Part shown: positions 36,642 to 45,494 of the stretch, in pieces
Layout of the letters: each line of letters opens with the position of its first letter
How positions within the stretch are numbered: the stretch's first letter is position 1
Assembly (NCBI GenBank): GCA_035440445.1
Contig: DAORMJ010000006.1
Coordinates: 62,001-126,000, forward strand
Direction of reading: 5' to 3'
DNA: 64,000 nt
From: Ga0077548 sp035440445
Lineage (GTDB): Bacteria > Pseudomonadota > Alphaproteobacteria > Rhizobiales > Xanthobacteraceae
Position numbers and translations under genes: made by a program
The notes under the pieces: model-generated
Seen by the model: the letters and a program-made list of their open reading frames with translations, nothing else
What the model was told of the DNA's origin: nothing
The model's database searches: none

Positions 36642-38096
36642 ATGACGTTCAAGAAGCTTATTGGCGCGGGCCTTGCCGCGCTGGCTGCGGCGGCCTTCTT
36701 CGCCGAGCCGGCTCTGGCGCAGACAGCGCCTGCCGCCCCGACGATCAACAAGGGCGACACCACCTGGATGATGGTTGCGACCATCGTCGTGCTCGTAATG
36801 ACCGTGCCCGGCCTCGCGCTGTTCTACGGCGGCCTCGTCCGCTCGAAGAACATGCTCTCGATGCTGATGCAGGTGTTTTACGCCGTCGTCGTCGCCTTCG
36901 TGATCTACTTCCTCTACGGATACTCGCTGGCCTTCACCGGCGGTTCCGATTTCATCGGCGGCTTCTCCAAGGCGTTCCTCTCGGGCGTTACGGCCGAAGC
37001 ACCCGGCGGAACCTTCTCGGTGGGCATCGCCATTCCGGAACTGATCTTCGTCTGCTTCCAGGCGACCTTCGCCGGCATCACCGCGGCCCTCCTGCTGGGC
37101 TCGTTTGCCGAACGCACGAAGTTCGCAGCGGTCGCGCTCTTCATCCCGCTGTGGCTGACCTTCGTCTATTTCCCGATGGCGCACATGGTCTGGTACTGGG
37201 CTGGCCCGGACGCGGTTGATGCCGCTGCCAAGGCACTCGCTGCTGCGACCGATGCGGCTGCGAAGACCAAGCTGCAGGCGGCACTCGATGAAGTGATGGC
37301 CGACGGCGGCTACATCTTCAAGCTCGGCGCACTCGACTTCGCCGGCGGCACGGTGGTGCACATCAACTCCGGCCTGACCGGACTGATCGGCGCGATCATC
37401 GTCGGCAAGCGCCTCGGCTACGGCAAGGAACTGATGGCGCCCCACTCGCTCGTCATGACCTATATCGGCGCGGCACTCCTCTGGTTCGGCTGGTTCGGCT
37501 TCAACGCCGGCTCGAACCTGGAAGCGACCGGCTCCGCGGTCGTCGCTTTCGTCAACACCCTGATGTGCCCGGCTGCGGCCGCACTTTCCTGGCTGTTCGC
37601 GGAATGGCTGACCAAGGGCAAGCCGAGCCTCCTCGGTGCGGTCTCGGGTCTCGTCGCGGGTCTCGTCGCTGTCACGCCAGCCGCCGGTTTCTCCGGCATC
37701 GGTGGCGCGATCGTCCTCGGCCTCATCGCCGGCGTGGTCTGCTACTTCTTCTGCACGACCGTGAAGAACGCGCTCGGCTATGACGACACGCTGGACGTGT
37801 TCGGCATCCACTGCGTGGGCGGCATCGTCGGCGCGATCGGCACCGGCATCCTGGTTTCTCCTGCTCTCGGCGGCACCGGCGTATTCGACTACGTGACCGG
37901 CAAGGTCGCGGAATACGACATGGCGACCCAGGTACTGGCGCAGATCAAGGGTGTTCTCGTCACCTTCGTCTGGGTCGGCATCGTCTCCACCATCCTCTTC
38001 TTCATCGTGAAGATGATTGTCGGTCTCCGCCCGACGCCGGATCAGGAGCGCGAAGGCCTCGACATCACGGATCACGGCGAGCGCGCCTACAACTAA
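36642..38096 (+). CDS. amtB: Ammonium transporter AmtB
   Basis: The 484-residue precursor has an N-terminal signal peptide (MTFKKLIGAGLAALAAAAFFAEPALA) and eleven membrane segments. Pore signatures are PGLALFYGGLVRSKN, DFAGGTVVHINSGLTGLIGA with the first pore His, and DVFGIHCVGGIVGAIGTGIL with the second. The cytoplasmic C-terminus GLRPTPDQEREGLDITDHGERAYN matches the GlnK-docking tail. It is the second gene of glnK-amtB and ends at a strong terminator. Confidence 0.97.
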   Translation: MTFKKLIGAGLAALAAAAFFAEPALAQTAPAAPTINKGDTTWMMVATIVVLVMTVPGLALFYGGLVRSKNMLSMLMQVFYAVVVAFVIYFLYGYSLAFTGGSDFIGGFSKAFLSGVTAEAPGGTFSVGIAIPELIFVCFQATFAGITAALLLGSFAERTKFAAVALFIPLWLTFVYFPMAHMVWYWAGPDAVDAAAKALAAATDAAAKTKLQAALDEVMADGGYIFKLGALDFAGGTVVHINSGLTGLIGAIIVGKRLGYGKELMAPHSLVMTYIGAALLWFGWFGFNAGSNLEATGSAVVAFVNTLMCPAAAALSWLFAEWLTKGKPSLLGAVSGLVAGLVAVTPAAGFSGIGGAIVLGLIAGVVCYFFCTTVKNALGYDDTLDVFGIHCVGGIVGAIGTGILVSPALGGTGVFDYVTGKVAEYDMATQVLAQIKGVLVTFVWVGIVSTILFFIVKMIVGLRPTPDQEREGLDITDHGERAYN

Positions 38097-38146
38097 GTCT
38101 GGCGGGCCGGAGCGAAACTCCGGCCTTCCTTACAAAAGTAAGGAAG

Positions 38147-38177
38147 CCCCGGCCCTCGCGGCCGGGGTTTTCTTTTG
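38147..38177 (+). terminator. Intrinsic terminator after amtB
   Basis: CCCCGGC (38147-38153) pairs with GCCGGGG (38161-38167) and is followed by TTTTCTTTT. An additional GCCGGAG/CTCCGGC hairpin sits just upstream (about 38106-38124). Confidence 0.85.
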
Positions 38178-38204
38178 CCTGGCGTGCCCGGGAAAGCCCG
38201 ATGG

Positions 38205-38219
38205 TTAAACGCCCCTTAA
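38205..38219. promoter_or_regulatory. Perfect CtrA-box (TTAA-N7-TTAA)
   Basis: TTAAACGCCCCTTAA matches the full CtrA binding consensus with the correct 7 bp spacing, 51 bp before the start of the dapC-like gene that leads into ftsK. CtrA is the alphaproteobacterial cell-cycle regulator. Confidence 0.6.
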
Positions 38220-38269
38220 CCCGCGATTTCTAAAGTTCGGCCAGCAATTTAAGGGTGATCGAGGCGGGC

Positions 38270-39470
38270 ATGGCAGCAACTGCGGAGGCCGGACAGAAGC
38301 ATGCGGGCATTCGCTCGCCATTCGTGCGTCTTGCCGAGCTTCTTGCCGGTCTCGAGCCCGGAAAGCCGCTGATCAATCTTTCCGTCGGCGAACCGCGTCA
38401 CGCGATGCCGGCCTTCGTCGCGCCGGTGATCGCGACCCACATCGGGGGATTCGCCAAATATCCGATGCTGCGGGGCACGGACCGCTTTCGCGCAGCCGCC
38501 GCGAACTGGCGGCCGCCGCTACCGGCTGCCACGCCCGCTCAATCCGGCGACGGAAGTATTGGTGTTGAACGGCAGCCGCGAAGGCCTGTTTTTCGCCGGT
38601 ATCGCGGCAAAGCGGCTGCTGGCCGAGCGCCATCAGAAGCCTGCGATCATCGTGCCGAACCCGTTCTATCCGGCCTATGGCGCGAGCGCCGACGTAACCG
38701 GATGCGAGCTGGTGGCGCTTCCTGCCGCGCGGGCAACCAATTTTATTCCCGATTATGACGCGATCCCGGACGAGCTGTTTGCGCGTACCGTTGCAATCTA
38801 CCTCTGCTCGCCTGCGAACCCGCAAGGATCGGTGCTGCCGCGCGAAACCATCGAGAAAGTCATCGCGCGCGCGCGTAAATACGGAACGTTTGTTTTCGCC
38901 GACGAGTGCTATTCGGAAATCTGGCTCGGCGACAGAATTCCAGCCGGTGCGCTCGAAGCCTGCGGCGCGAATTACGACAACGTCGTCGTCTTCAATTCGC
39001 TGTCCAAGCGCTCGAACCTGCCCGGCCTTCGCTGTGGCTTCGCCGCCGGCGACGAGCGGTTCATCACGGCTTATGCCGAACTTCGCAATGTCGCGGCCCC
39101 GCAGGTGCCGGAGCCGCTGCAGGAAGTCGCGATCGCCGCCTATTCCGACGAGTATCACGTCGAGGAAACGCGCAAGCTTTATCGCGAGAAGTTCGATCTC
39201 GCCGACCGCTTGCTCGCAGGCCGCTACAAACATCAACGGCCCGATGGCGGCTTCTTTCTCTGGCTCGACGTGAACGAACTCGGCGACGACGAAACCGCTA
39301 CGAAGGCGCTCTTTCAGGACGCCGGACTTCGCGTCGTTCCCGGGAGCTATCTCGCGCGAACGGCAAGCGACGGCACCAATCCCGGTGCGGGCTATATCCG
39401 CGTCGCGCTCGTCGACAACCTTGAAATCACGCAAGAGGCGCTCGTGCGTCTCGCGAACTTCCGGAAATAA
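38270..39470 (+). pseudogene. DapC-like aminotransferase, frameshifted
   Basis: The frame starting at the ATG at 38270 encodes the N-terminal part of a class I/II PLP aminotransferase (PFVRLAELLAGLEPGKPLINLSVGEPRH) up to FRAAAANW. The rest, from RYRLPRPLNPATEVLVLNGSREG to the stop at 39470, is in another frame. The shift is at about 38508-38515: 4 bp lie where the family needs a multiple of three, so 2 bp are missing or 1 is extra. The second part has the PLP lysine in SLSKRSNLPGLRCGF and is otherwise intact. Alphaproteobacterial relatives are succinyldiaminopimelate transaminases (DapC, lysine and peptidoglycan precursor synthesis). No other lesion is visible, so a sequencing error or a very recent mutation are both possible. 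Confidence 0.75.
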
Positions 39471-39482
39471 CGGATCAGATAG

Positions 39483-41989
39483 ATGCGTCAGTCCTCCGCC
39501 CGCAACGACAGTATCTTTCCCGAAGAACTCGTGAGCGCGTTTCACCGCCGGCTCACGGAGTTGCGCGGTCTTGCTTTGGTGGTTGCCGCCACCTTCGGCC
39601 TTGTCGCGCTGGGCACCTGGTCGTCGCAGGACCCGAGCTTCAGCTACGCCACCGACGGCACGGTCAGAAATCTTCTGGGCCGGCCGGGTGCGGCCTTTGC
39701 CGATTTCATGATGCAGGTCTTCGGCATGGCGACACTTGCCGTGATCGTGCCGCTTGCGGTGTGGGGCTGGCTGGTCATGACCCATCGCGCGCCCAAACGC
39801 TGGAAGATCCGAATTCTGTTCTGGCTTGGCGGCGTGATCTTCGCGTGCGGTCTTGCTGCCTGTTTCCGCTCGCCAACCGGCTGGCCTTTGCCGACCGGAC
39901 TTGGCGGTGCCATCGGCGATTCGATGATCTTCATTCCGTCGCTGCTGCTTGGCTCGACCGCCAATGCGAGCCGAATCCTGATGGGCCTGTTGTTCGCGAT
40001 GCCGACCGCTTTCATGCTGAGCGTGGCGCTCGGCGCGGGCTTCCAGGAAGTGCCGATCGAAAAAGCGATCGCCGCTGCCGATGAAGAGGAAGACGGCGTC
40101 CGCGCAAGTCTGCTTTCGCGCGTTTCGGCCGCCTTCGGCAGCGTCTTTCATCTGTTCTATGTCGTTCGTGCGCGTCTCGCGGGCCGCCGCCAGACGAAAG
40201 AGAAGCGCTCGTGGCGCGAGCGCTTTGCGGCGTTCCTCGCCCGCGAACCCGAAGCCCCGGCCGTGAAAACGCCGCGCCGCGAACCGACACTCGTGCCCGG
40301 CAAGGGTCCGGACGCGGGCTATGCCGATCAGGAAGAGGCCGAGGAAGAAGAATACGAGGACGAAGAAGAATACGACGAGGAGGAAGACGAAGAACCGGCC
40401 GCGCCACGCCAGAAGGCGTCGCCCGCTGCTGCCGCGGCGCGTAAAAAGCCGCGCCGCAGGGGTGGCACTTATCATCTGCCGCCATTCGATCTTCTTGCGG
40501 CAATGACCGGCTCGCGCACGCCGGCGCTATCTGCGAAGGCACTCGAAGAAAATTCGCGCCAGCTTGAAAGCGTGCTCGACGACTTCGGCGTGAAAGGGCA
40601 GGTGGTCAACGCAAGCCCCGGCCCCGTGGTGACGCTTTACGAACTCGAGCCCGCACCGGGCATCAAGTCCTCGCGCGTGATCGGCCTTGCCGATGACATC
40701 GCGCGCTCGATGAGCGCGGTATCCGCCCGCGTCGCGGTCATTCCCGGCAAGAACGCGATCGGCATCGAATTGCCGAATGCCAAGCGCGAGAAAGTCGTGC
40801 TGCGCGAACAGCTTGAATCGAAAGATTTCCGCGACACGCCATCGAAGCTGCCGCTTTGCCTCGGCAAGACCATTGGCGGCACGCTCGGCAAGGCGGCGAG
40901 CCGGTGATCGTCGATCTCGCGCGCATGCCGCATCTCTTGATCGCGGGCACCACCGGCTCCGGTAAATCGGTAGCCATCAACACCATGATTCTTTCGCTCC
41001 TGTACCGGCTGTCGCCGGAACAGTGCCGCCTGATCCTGATCGATCCGAAGATGCTTGAATTGTCGGTCTATGACGGCATTCCGCATCTGCTGTCGCCGGT
41101 CGTCACCGATCCGCGCAAGGCCGTCATCGCGCTCAAGTGGGCCGTGCGCGAGATGGAAGAGCGCTACAAGAAGATGTCGAAGCTCGGCGTGCGCAACATC
41201 GAGAACTTCAACCAGGCCGTGGTGGATGCGGCGGCGAAAGGCAAGTCGATCAAGCGCACGGTGCAGACCGGCTTCGATCGCGAGACGGGCGAGGCGATCT
41301 ACGAATCCGAGGAGATGGATCTCGAGCCGTTGCCCTTCATTGTCGTCGTGGTCGACGAAATGGCCGACCTCATGATGGTGGCGGGCAAGGACATCGAAGG
41401 CGCGATCCAGCGTCTGGCGCAGATGGCGCGCGCGGCCGGCATCCATCTTCTGATGGCGACCCAGCGTCCATCGGTCGACGTCATCACCGGCACCATCAAG
41501 GCGAACTTCCCGACGCGCATCTCTTTCCAGGTGTCGTCGAAGATCGACTCGCGCACGATTTTGAACGAGCAGGGCGCCGAACAGCTGCTCGGCCAGGGCG
41601 ACATGCTCTACATGGCGGGCGGCTCGCGGATTTCGCGCGTCCACGGACCCTTCGTGTCCGACTCCGAAGTCGAGAAGATCGTGCGCCACCTCAAGGAGCA
41701 GGGCGTTCCGGAATATCTCGAGGAAATCACCGCCGAACCCGAGGAAGGTGAGGACGGCACGGTCTTCGACAAGAGCGCCATGGGCGAGGAAGGCGGCGAT
41801 CTCTACGAGCGCGCGGTCGCGATCGTGTTGCGCGACAAGAAGGCCTCCACCTCCTACGTCCAGCGCCGTCTCCAGATCGGCTACAACCGCGCCGCCTCGC
41901 TGATCGAGCGGATGGAAATGGAAGGCGTCATTTCCGCTGCAAATCACGCCGGAAAACGCGAGATTCTGGCCGGAGGTGGCGCAGATTGA
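39483..41989 (+). pseudogene. ftsK: DNA translocase FtsK, frameshifted
   Basis: FtsK pumps DNA through the septum for chromosome-dimer resolution. The first frame (39483 to about 40880) has about four membrane segments (to residue 185), an acidic linker rich in Glu/Asp (about 283-303) and the start of the motor domain. It leaves frame after LCLGKTIGG. The second frame resumes at GGEPVIVDLARMPHLL and holds Walker A GTTGSGKS, VVVDEMADLMMVAG (Walker B) and the C-terminal winged-helix gamma domain. Between the two lies an apparent 17 bp insertion, CACGCTCGGCAAGGCGG, close to a repeat of the preceding bases, around 40880-40900. FtsK is usually essential, so error in the sequence, or a second ftsK elsewhere, should be considered. 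Confidence 0.85.
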
Positions 41990-42150
41990 CGCGGGGGGCC
42001 GAGCCCCCAAATCGCCATAGCCTGCGGCTAGGGAGAACTCGCCGCACGCGACGCGATAAGGCTGGCAACACACTACATTCATCCCTGGGCCCGTGCTTAT
42101 GCTTCGGGACCGGCGGCTTTCCGATGATTCGGCAATTCCGAGGACGATCG

Positions 42151-42825
42151 ATGGTTGGGCTGAAGAAGCTTTCCGCAATCCTGCTATTGAGCGCACTGCC
42201 GCTCGCCGTCAGCGCGCAAGCGCCCAAACAGGGTCCGGGCAAGCAGGGTCCCACGGCTGCGGTCACCAAAGCGGGCGCTGAACTCGATGCAAGACAAGTC
42301 GCCTCGCTCGAGCGCGTGACAAAATTCTTCAATTCGACGGCAACGCTCGTCGGCAAGTTTCATCAGATCGGTCCCGACGGTTCCAAGACCGAAGGCACCT
42401 TCTATATGCAGCGGCCGGGCCGCGTGCGCTTTCAATACGAAGAGCCGAGCCCGATCGAACTGATTTCGGACGGCTCTTCCGTCGCCGTGCGCAACCGCAC
42501 GCTCGCAACGCAGGATATCTATCCCTTGTCGCAAACGCCGCTGCGTTTTCTGCTTGCGGAAAAGATCGACCTTCTGCGCGACAGCAACGTCACCGCCGTC
42601 TTCCAGGACGACATGTTCATCACGGTCGTGATCGACGAGAAGTCGAGCATCGCCGGCACCCATCGCCTGCGCATGCTGTTCGGTGCCAAAGACAACCAGC
42701 TCAAGCAATGGACCATCACCGATCCGCAGGGCTTCGACACCACCGTCTCGGTGTATGATCTGGATTCCAAGACGCGTCCCGATCCCGGCCTGTTCCGGAT
42801 CGACTTCACGCGTTACCAGCAATAG
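42151..42825 (+). CDS. lolA: Outer-membrane lipoprotein carrier protein LolA family
   Basis: LolA ferries lipoproteins across the periplasm from LolCDE to the outer membrane. The 224-residue precursor has a signal peptide (MVGLKKLSAILLLSALPLAVSA), then LVGKFHQIGPDGSKTEGTFYMQRPGRVRFQYEEP, which is the hallmark N-terminal half of the LolA barrel, and DPGLFRIDFTRYQQ at the end. I chose the ATG at 42151 with a GAGGA ribosome-binding site; an ATG at 42124 is in frame. In alphaproteobacteria lolA lies downstream of ftsK, as here. Confidence 0.93.
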   Translation: MVGLKKLSAILLLSALPLAVSAQAPKQGPGKQGPTAAVTKAGAELDARQVASLERVTKFFNSTATLVGKFHQIGPDGSKTEGTFYMQRPGRVRFQYEEPSPIELISDGSSVAVRNRTLATQDIYPLSQTPLRFLLAEKIDLLRDSNVTAVFQDDMFITVVIDEKSSIAGTHRLRMLFGAKDNQLKQWTITDPQGFDTTVSVYDLDSKTRPDPGLFRIDFTRYQQ

Positions 42826-42849
42826 CCGCGCGTCCGCGCGAAAAGAGAA

Positions 42850-43671
42850 ATGCCGTTTTCCGTCGCTACCTGGAACATCAACTCCGTCCGCCTCCGCTTT
42901 CCGCAGGTGAAGCGCTTCCTCACGCGTTTTTCGCCAGACGTCTTGTGTCTGCAGGAAACCAAGTGCCCCGACGATAAATTTCCGCTCGGCGAATTCGCGA
43001 AGCTCGGCTATCCGCACATCGCGTTGCATGGACAGAAGGGCTATCACGGTGTCGCGGTGATTTCGCGCCATCCATTCGAAGACCAGACGCGGGATTTTTT
43101 CTGCGGCAAGACCGACGCGCGGCATGTGTCCGCAACGTTCGAGCGCGGCGCAAAACTCGAAAAGCCGCTGACGGTTCATAATTTTTATGTGCCGGCGGGC
43201 GGCGACATTCCCGATCCCGTGCTCAATCCGAAATTCGAACACAAGCTGCAGTTTCTCGATGAACTGGCGAGCTGTTCCATCGCCAAGGCGGCGGGCAGCG
43301 GCACGCGCTCGATTCTCGTCGGCGACCTCAACGTGGCGCCGCGCGAAAACGATGTCTGGAGCCACAAGCAGATGCTGAAAGTGGTCAGCCACACGCCGGT
43401 CGAAGTCGAGAAATTCGAGCATGCCCGCGAATCGGGAAAATGGATCGACGTGATGCGCGGCTTCGTGCCGGACGACGAAAAACTCTATACGTGGTGGAGT
43501 TATCGCGCGGCCGACAACTGGAAGATCGCCGATCGCGGCCGCAGGCTCGATCATATCTGGGCAAGCGCCGCGCTCGAAAACGCCGCGCAAAGCATGAAAG
43601 TATTCAAGCCTTCGCGCGGCTGGCAGCAACCGTCCGACCACGTGCCGGTGATTGCGGAGTTCGATCTCTGA
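42850..43671 (+). CDS. xth: Exodeoxyribonuclease III
   Basis: The 273-residue enzyme is an AP endonuclease/3' exonuclease in base-excision repair. Key motifs are SVATWNINSVRLR, CLQETKCPDDKF with the metal-binding Glu, LVGDLNVAPRENDVW with Asp and Asn, and SDHVPVIAEF with the catalytic Asp-His. It lies 24 bp after lolA and is probably in the same transcript. It ends immediately next to the convergent cyclic-nucleotide-binding gene. Confidence 0.95.
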   Translation: MPFSVATWNINSVRLRFPQVKRFLTRFSPDVLCLQETKCPDDKFPLGEFAKLGYPHIALHGQKGYHGVAVISRHPFEDQTRDFFCGKTDARHVSATFERGAKLEKPLTVHNFYVPAGGDIPDPVLNPKFEHKLQFLDELASCSIAKAAGSGTRSILVGDLNVAPRENDVWSHKQMLKVVSHTPVEVEKFEHARESGKWIDVMRGFVPDDEKLYTWWSYRAADNWKIADRGRRLDHIWASAALENAAQSMKVFKPSRGWQQPSDHVPVIAEFDL

Positions 43672-44133
43672 TCAATCTTCCTTGTCGAACTGCGGCAGCA
43701 CCAGATCGAGGTCCTGCAACGCGCCCTTGACGCGCCGCGCGATCACCTCGCGAAGCGCATAAGCAGCATCGAGATCGCTTTCGAGCACGCGCAGGAAAAC
43801 GCCGCGCGAAATCTTGAACAGCGTTGAATGCTCGACCGCGATCGCACTCACCGGATGCGTGGTCTCAACGATCAGCGCGCTTTCTCCGATCAGCGCGCCG
43901 GGCATAACGAGCGCAGGCTCGTCGAAGCTCCGCTCGTTCGGACGGCGCAGCCGCAGCAAACCCGCTTCGAGCACAAAAGCGCCATCCGCCGGTTCGTTGC
44001 CTTCGAACAACGTATCGCCCGCGCGCAGATGGATTTTCTCGGTGCTGATCGCAAGCACGCGCAAGGCATCGGGGCCGAGGATGCGAAAGGTGGAGATCCG
44101 GCGCAGAAAGCGAATATCGTCGTCTAGCGCCAT
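43672..44133 (-). CDS. Cyclic nucleotide-binding domain protein
   Basis: The 153-residue protein is a single CRP-like cyclic-nucleotide-binding domain: FLRRISTFRILGPDALRVLA, LRAGDTLFEGNEPADGAFVLEAGLLRL (about 37-62), PGALIGESALI in the phosphate-binding cassette position, and a C-terminal helix. No DNA-binding domain follows. The classic GE-x-A-L core is there (GESAL), but the Arg that binds the cyclic phosphate is not obvious, so ligand binding is uncertain. It sits 6 bp downstream of the response regulator gene and is probably co-transcribed. Confidence 0.88.
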   Translation of the reverse strand: MALDDDIRFLRRISTFRILGPDALRVLAISTEKIHLRAGDTLFEGNEPADGAFVLEAGLLRLRRPNERSFDEPALVMPGALIGESALIVETTHPVSAIAVEHSTLFKISRGVFLRVLESDLDAAYALREVIARRVKGALQDLDLVLPQFDKED

Positions 44134-44139
44134 CGCTGC

Positions 44140-44826
44140 TTATGGAACGAGTTTGTAGCCGCCGCCTTCGGTGACGAGCAGGGCCGCGTTGGAGGGATCT
44201 TTCTCGATCTTCTGCCGCAGACGATAGATATGCGTCTCGAGCGTGTGCGTCGTCACGCCGGAATTATAGCCCCAGACTTCGGTGAGCAGCTGATCGCGCG
44301 GCACCGGCGTTTTTCCCGCGCGATAGAGATAGCGCAGGATCGCGGTTTCCTTTTCCGTAAGCCGCGTCTTCTTGCCTTTCTCATCGACGAGAAGTTTCGC
44401 GCCGGGACGGAACGAATAATGCCCGACCGGGAAGATCGCGTCTTCGCTTGCTTCGTGGCTGCGAAGCTGCGCGCGAATGCGCGCAAGCAGCACCGCGAAC
44501 TTGAACGGCTTCGTGACGTAGTCATTCGCACCGGCTTCGAGGCCGAGCACGGTATCGGAATCGGTATCGTGGCCCGTGAGCATGATCACCGGCGACTTGA
44601 AGCCGTTCTTGCGCATGACGCGCACCGCTTCGCGGCCGTCCATGTCCGGCAGACCGACATCCATGATCAAGAGATCGATGTGACCCTGCTTCGCGCGTTC
44701 GATCGCCGCGAGCGCATTGTCGATCGATTCGGTCGTAAATTCCTGATGGAGCGCGAGCTGTTCAATCAGCGTTTCGCGAAGTTCTGTGTCGTCGTCCACG
44801 ACGACGATCGTCCGTGCATTGGCCAT
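44140..44826 (-). CDS. OmpR/PhoB-type response regulator, CenR-like
   Basis: The 228-residue protein has a receiver domain (about 5-120: DDD acidic pocket, phospho-acceptor D56 in LIMDVGLPDMDG, and the conserved Lys in VTKPFKF). A C-terminal winged helix (about 135-228, with TLETHIYRLRQKIEKDPSN) follows. The sequence and context (next to an L,D-transpeptidase) resemble CenR, the essential envelope regulator of Caulobacter and its rhizobial equivalents. That identification is inference. The ATG at 44826 gives the canonical N-terminus; the frame extends upstream but without support. No histidine kinase lies beside it. Confidence 0.88.
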   Translation of the reverse strand: MANARTIVVVDDDTELRETLIEQLALHQEFTTESIDNALAAIERAKQGHIDLLIMDVGLPDMDGREAVRVMRKNGFKSPVIMLTGHDTDSDTVLGLEAGANDYVTKPFKFAVLLARIRAQLRSHEASEDAIFPVGHYSFRPGAKLLVDEKGKKTRLTEKETAILRYLYRAGKTPVPRDQLLTEVWGYNSGVTTHTLETHIYRLRQKIEKDPSNAALLVTEGGGYKLVP

Positions 44827-44878
44827 GTGGCGGTGTCGGTCCGTTTTTTTCGTTTCCTCGGCGGGAGTAACGAACCTC

Positions 44879-44929
44879 CCCTTGCCAAGCAAGGGTTTGA
44901 CATTACACGCTTTTGTGTAGGGACATAAT
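44879..44929 (+). promoter_or_regulatory. Divergent control region with two dyads
   Basis: Between the response regulator and the L,D-transpeptidase gene are two perfect inverted repeats: CCCTTGC-CAA-GCAAGGG (44879-44895) and TACAC-GCTTTT-GTGTA (44904-44919). A consensus -35 TTGACA (44897-44902) is followed by CATAAT (44924-44929), but the 21 bp spacer is longer than the usual 16-19, and the second dyad sits inside it. This layout resembles activator-dependent promoters with operators in a long spacer. Confidence 0.45.
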
Positions 44930-44947
44930 CCGGGGCAGAAGGCGGCC

Positions 44948-45479
44948 GTGAAAAACTCGGGGATCAGCCTGATTCGGGTACGCGCGGCGGCAGGTTGCCC
45001 AGCGCGCGGGCACCTCATCGCCGGTAACCATGTTTTTCCCGTCGCGCTGGGCCGGGGCGGCATCAGGGCCGACAAGCGGGAGGGCGATGGCGGCACGCCG
45101 CGCGGCCGCTTCCGGCTGTTGCGGCTCTGGTGGCGGGCGGNNNNNNNNNNNNNNNNNNNNNTCGACGCTTTCGCTGCGGCGCATCAAGCAAGACGACGGC
45201 TGGTGCGAGGACCCGCGTGACCGCCGCTACAACCGGCCGGTGCGGCTCGGTCCGAAAAGCAGCGCCGACCGTCTATGGCGCGACGACCACCTCTACGATC
45301 TGATTGTCGAGATCGACCACAACACGAGGCCGCGGATTCCCTATCGCGGCAGCGCGGTGTTCATCCATTTCGCGCGACAGAATTTTACGCCGACCGCGGG
45401 CTGCGTCGCGCTGAAACAGGGCGATCTGCAGAAATTATTGCCGATGCTCGCGAAGCAGTGCTGGATCGATATCCGGTAG
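44948..45479 (+). CDS. L,D-transpeptidase (YkuD-like) interrupted by an assembly gap
   Basis: A GTG at 44948 opens a frame reading LIRVRAAAGCPARGHLIAG, FPVALGRGGIRADKREGDGG and TPRGRFRLLRLWWRA, then the N-run begins. After it the reading continues in a different frame: TLSLRRIKQDDGWCEDPRDR, then LWRDDHLYDLIVEIDHN, IPYRGSAVFIHFARQNF and TPTAGCVALKQGDLQKLLPM. The catalytic FIHFA...TAGCVAL pattern is intact. This is the compact rhizobial YkuD family without a signal peptide. The frame change means the 21 N placed here is not the true length. Function would be peptidoglycan cross-linking or anchoring. Confidence 0.85.
45141..45161. other. Run of 21 N (assembly gap)
   Basis: Unresolved bases inside the L,D-transpeptidase gene. 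The coding frame differs on the two sides (frame of 44948 before, frame of 45030 after), so the estimated gap length is wrong by a non-multiple of three. Confidence 0.99.
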
Positions 45480-45494
45480 CGACTGCGGAGAAAG

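Noticed and set aside
36492..38075. 527-codon minus-strand frame over amtB
   Set aside because: Antisense of amtB with Glu/Asp/Arg-rich low-complexity sequence, typical of a complement shadow.
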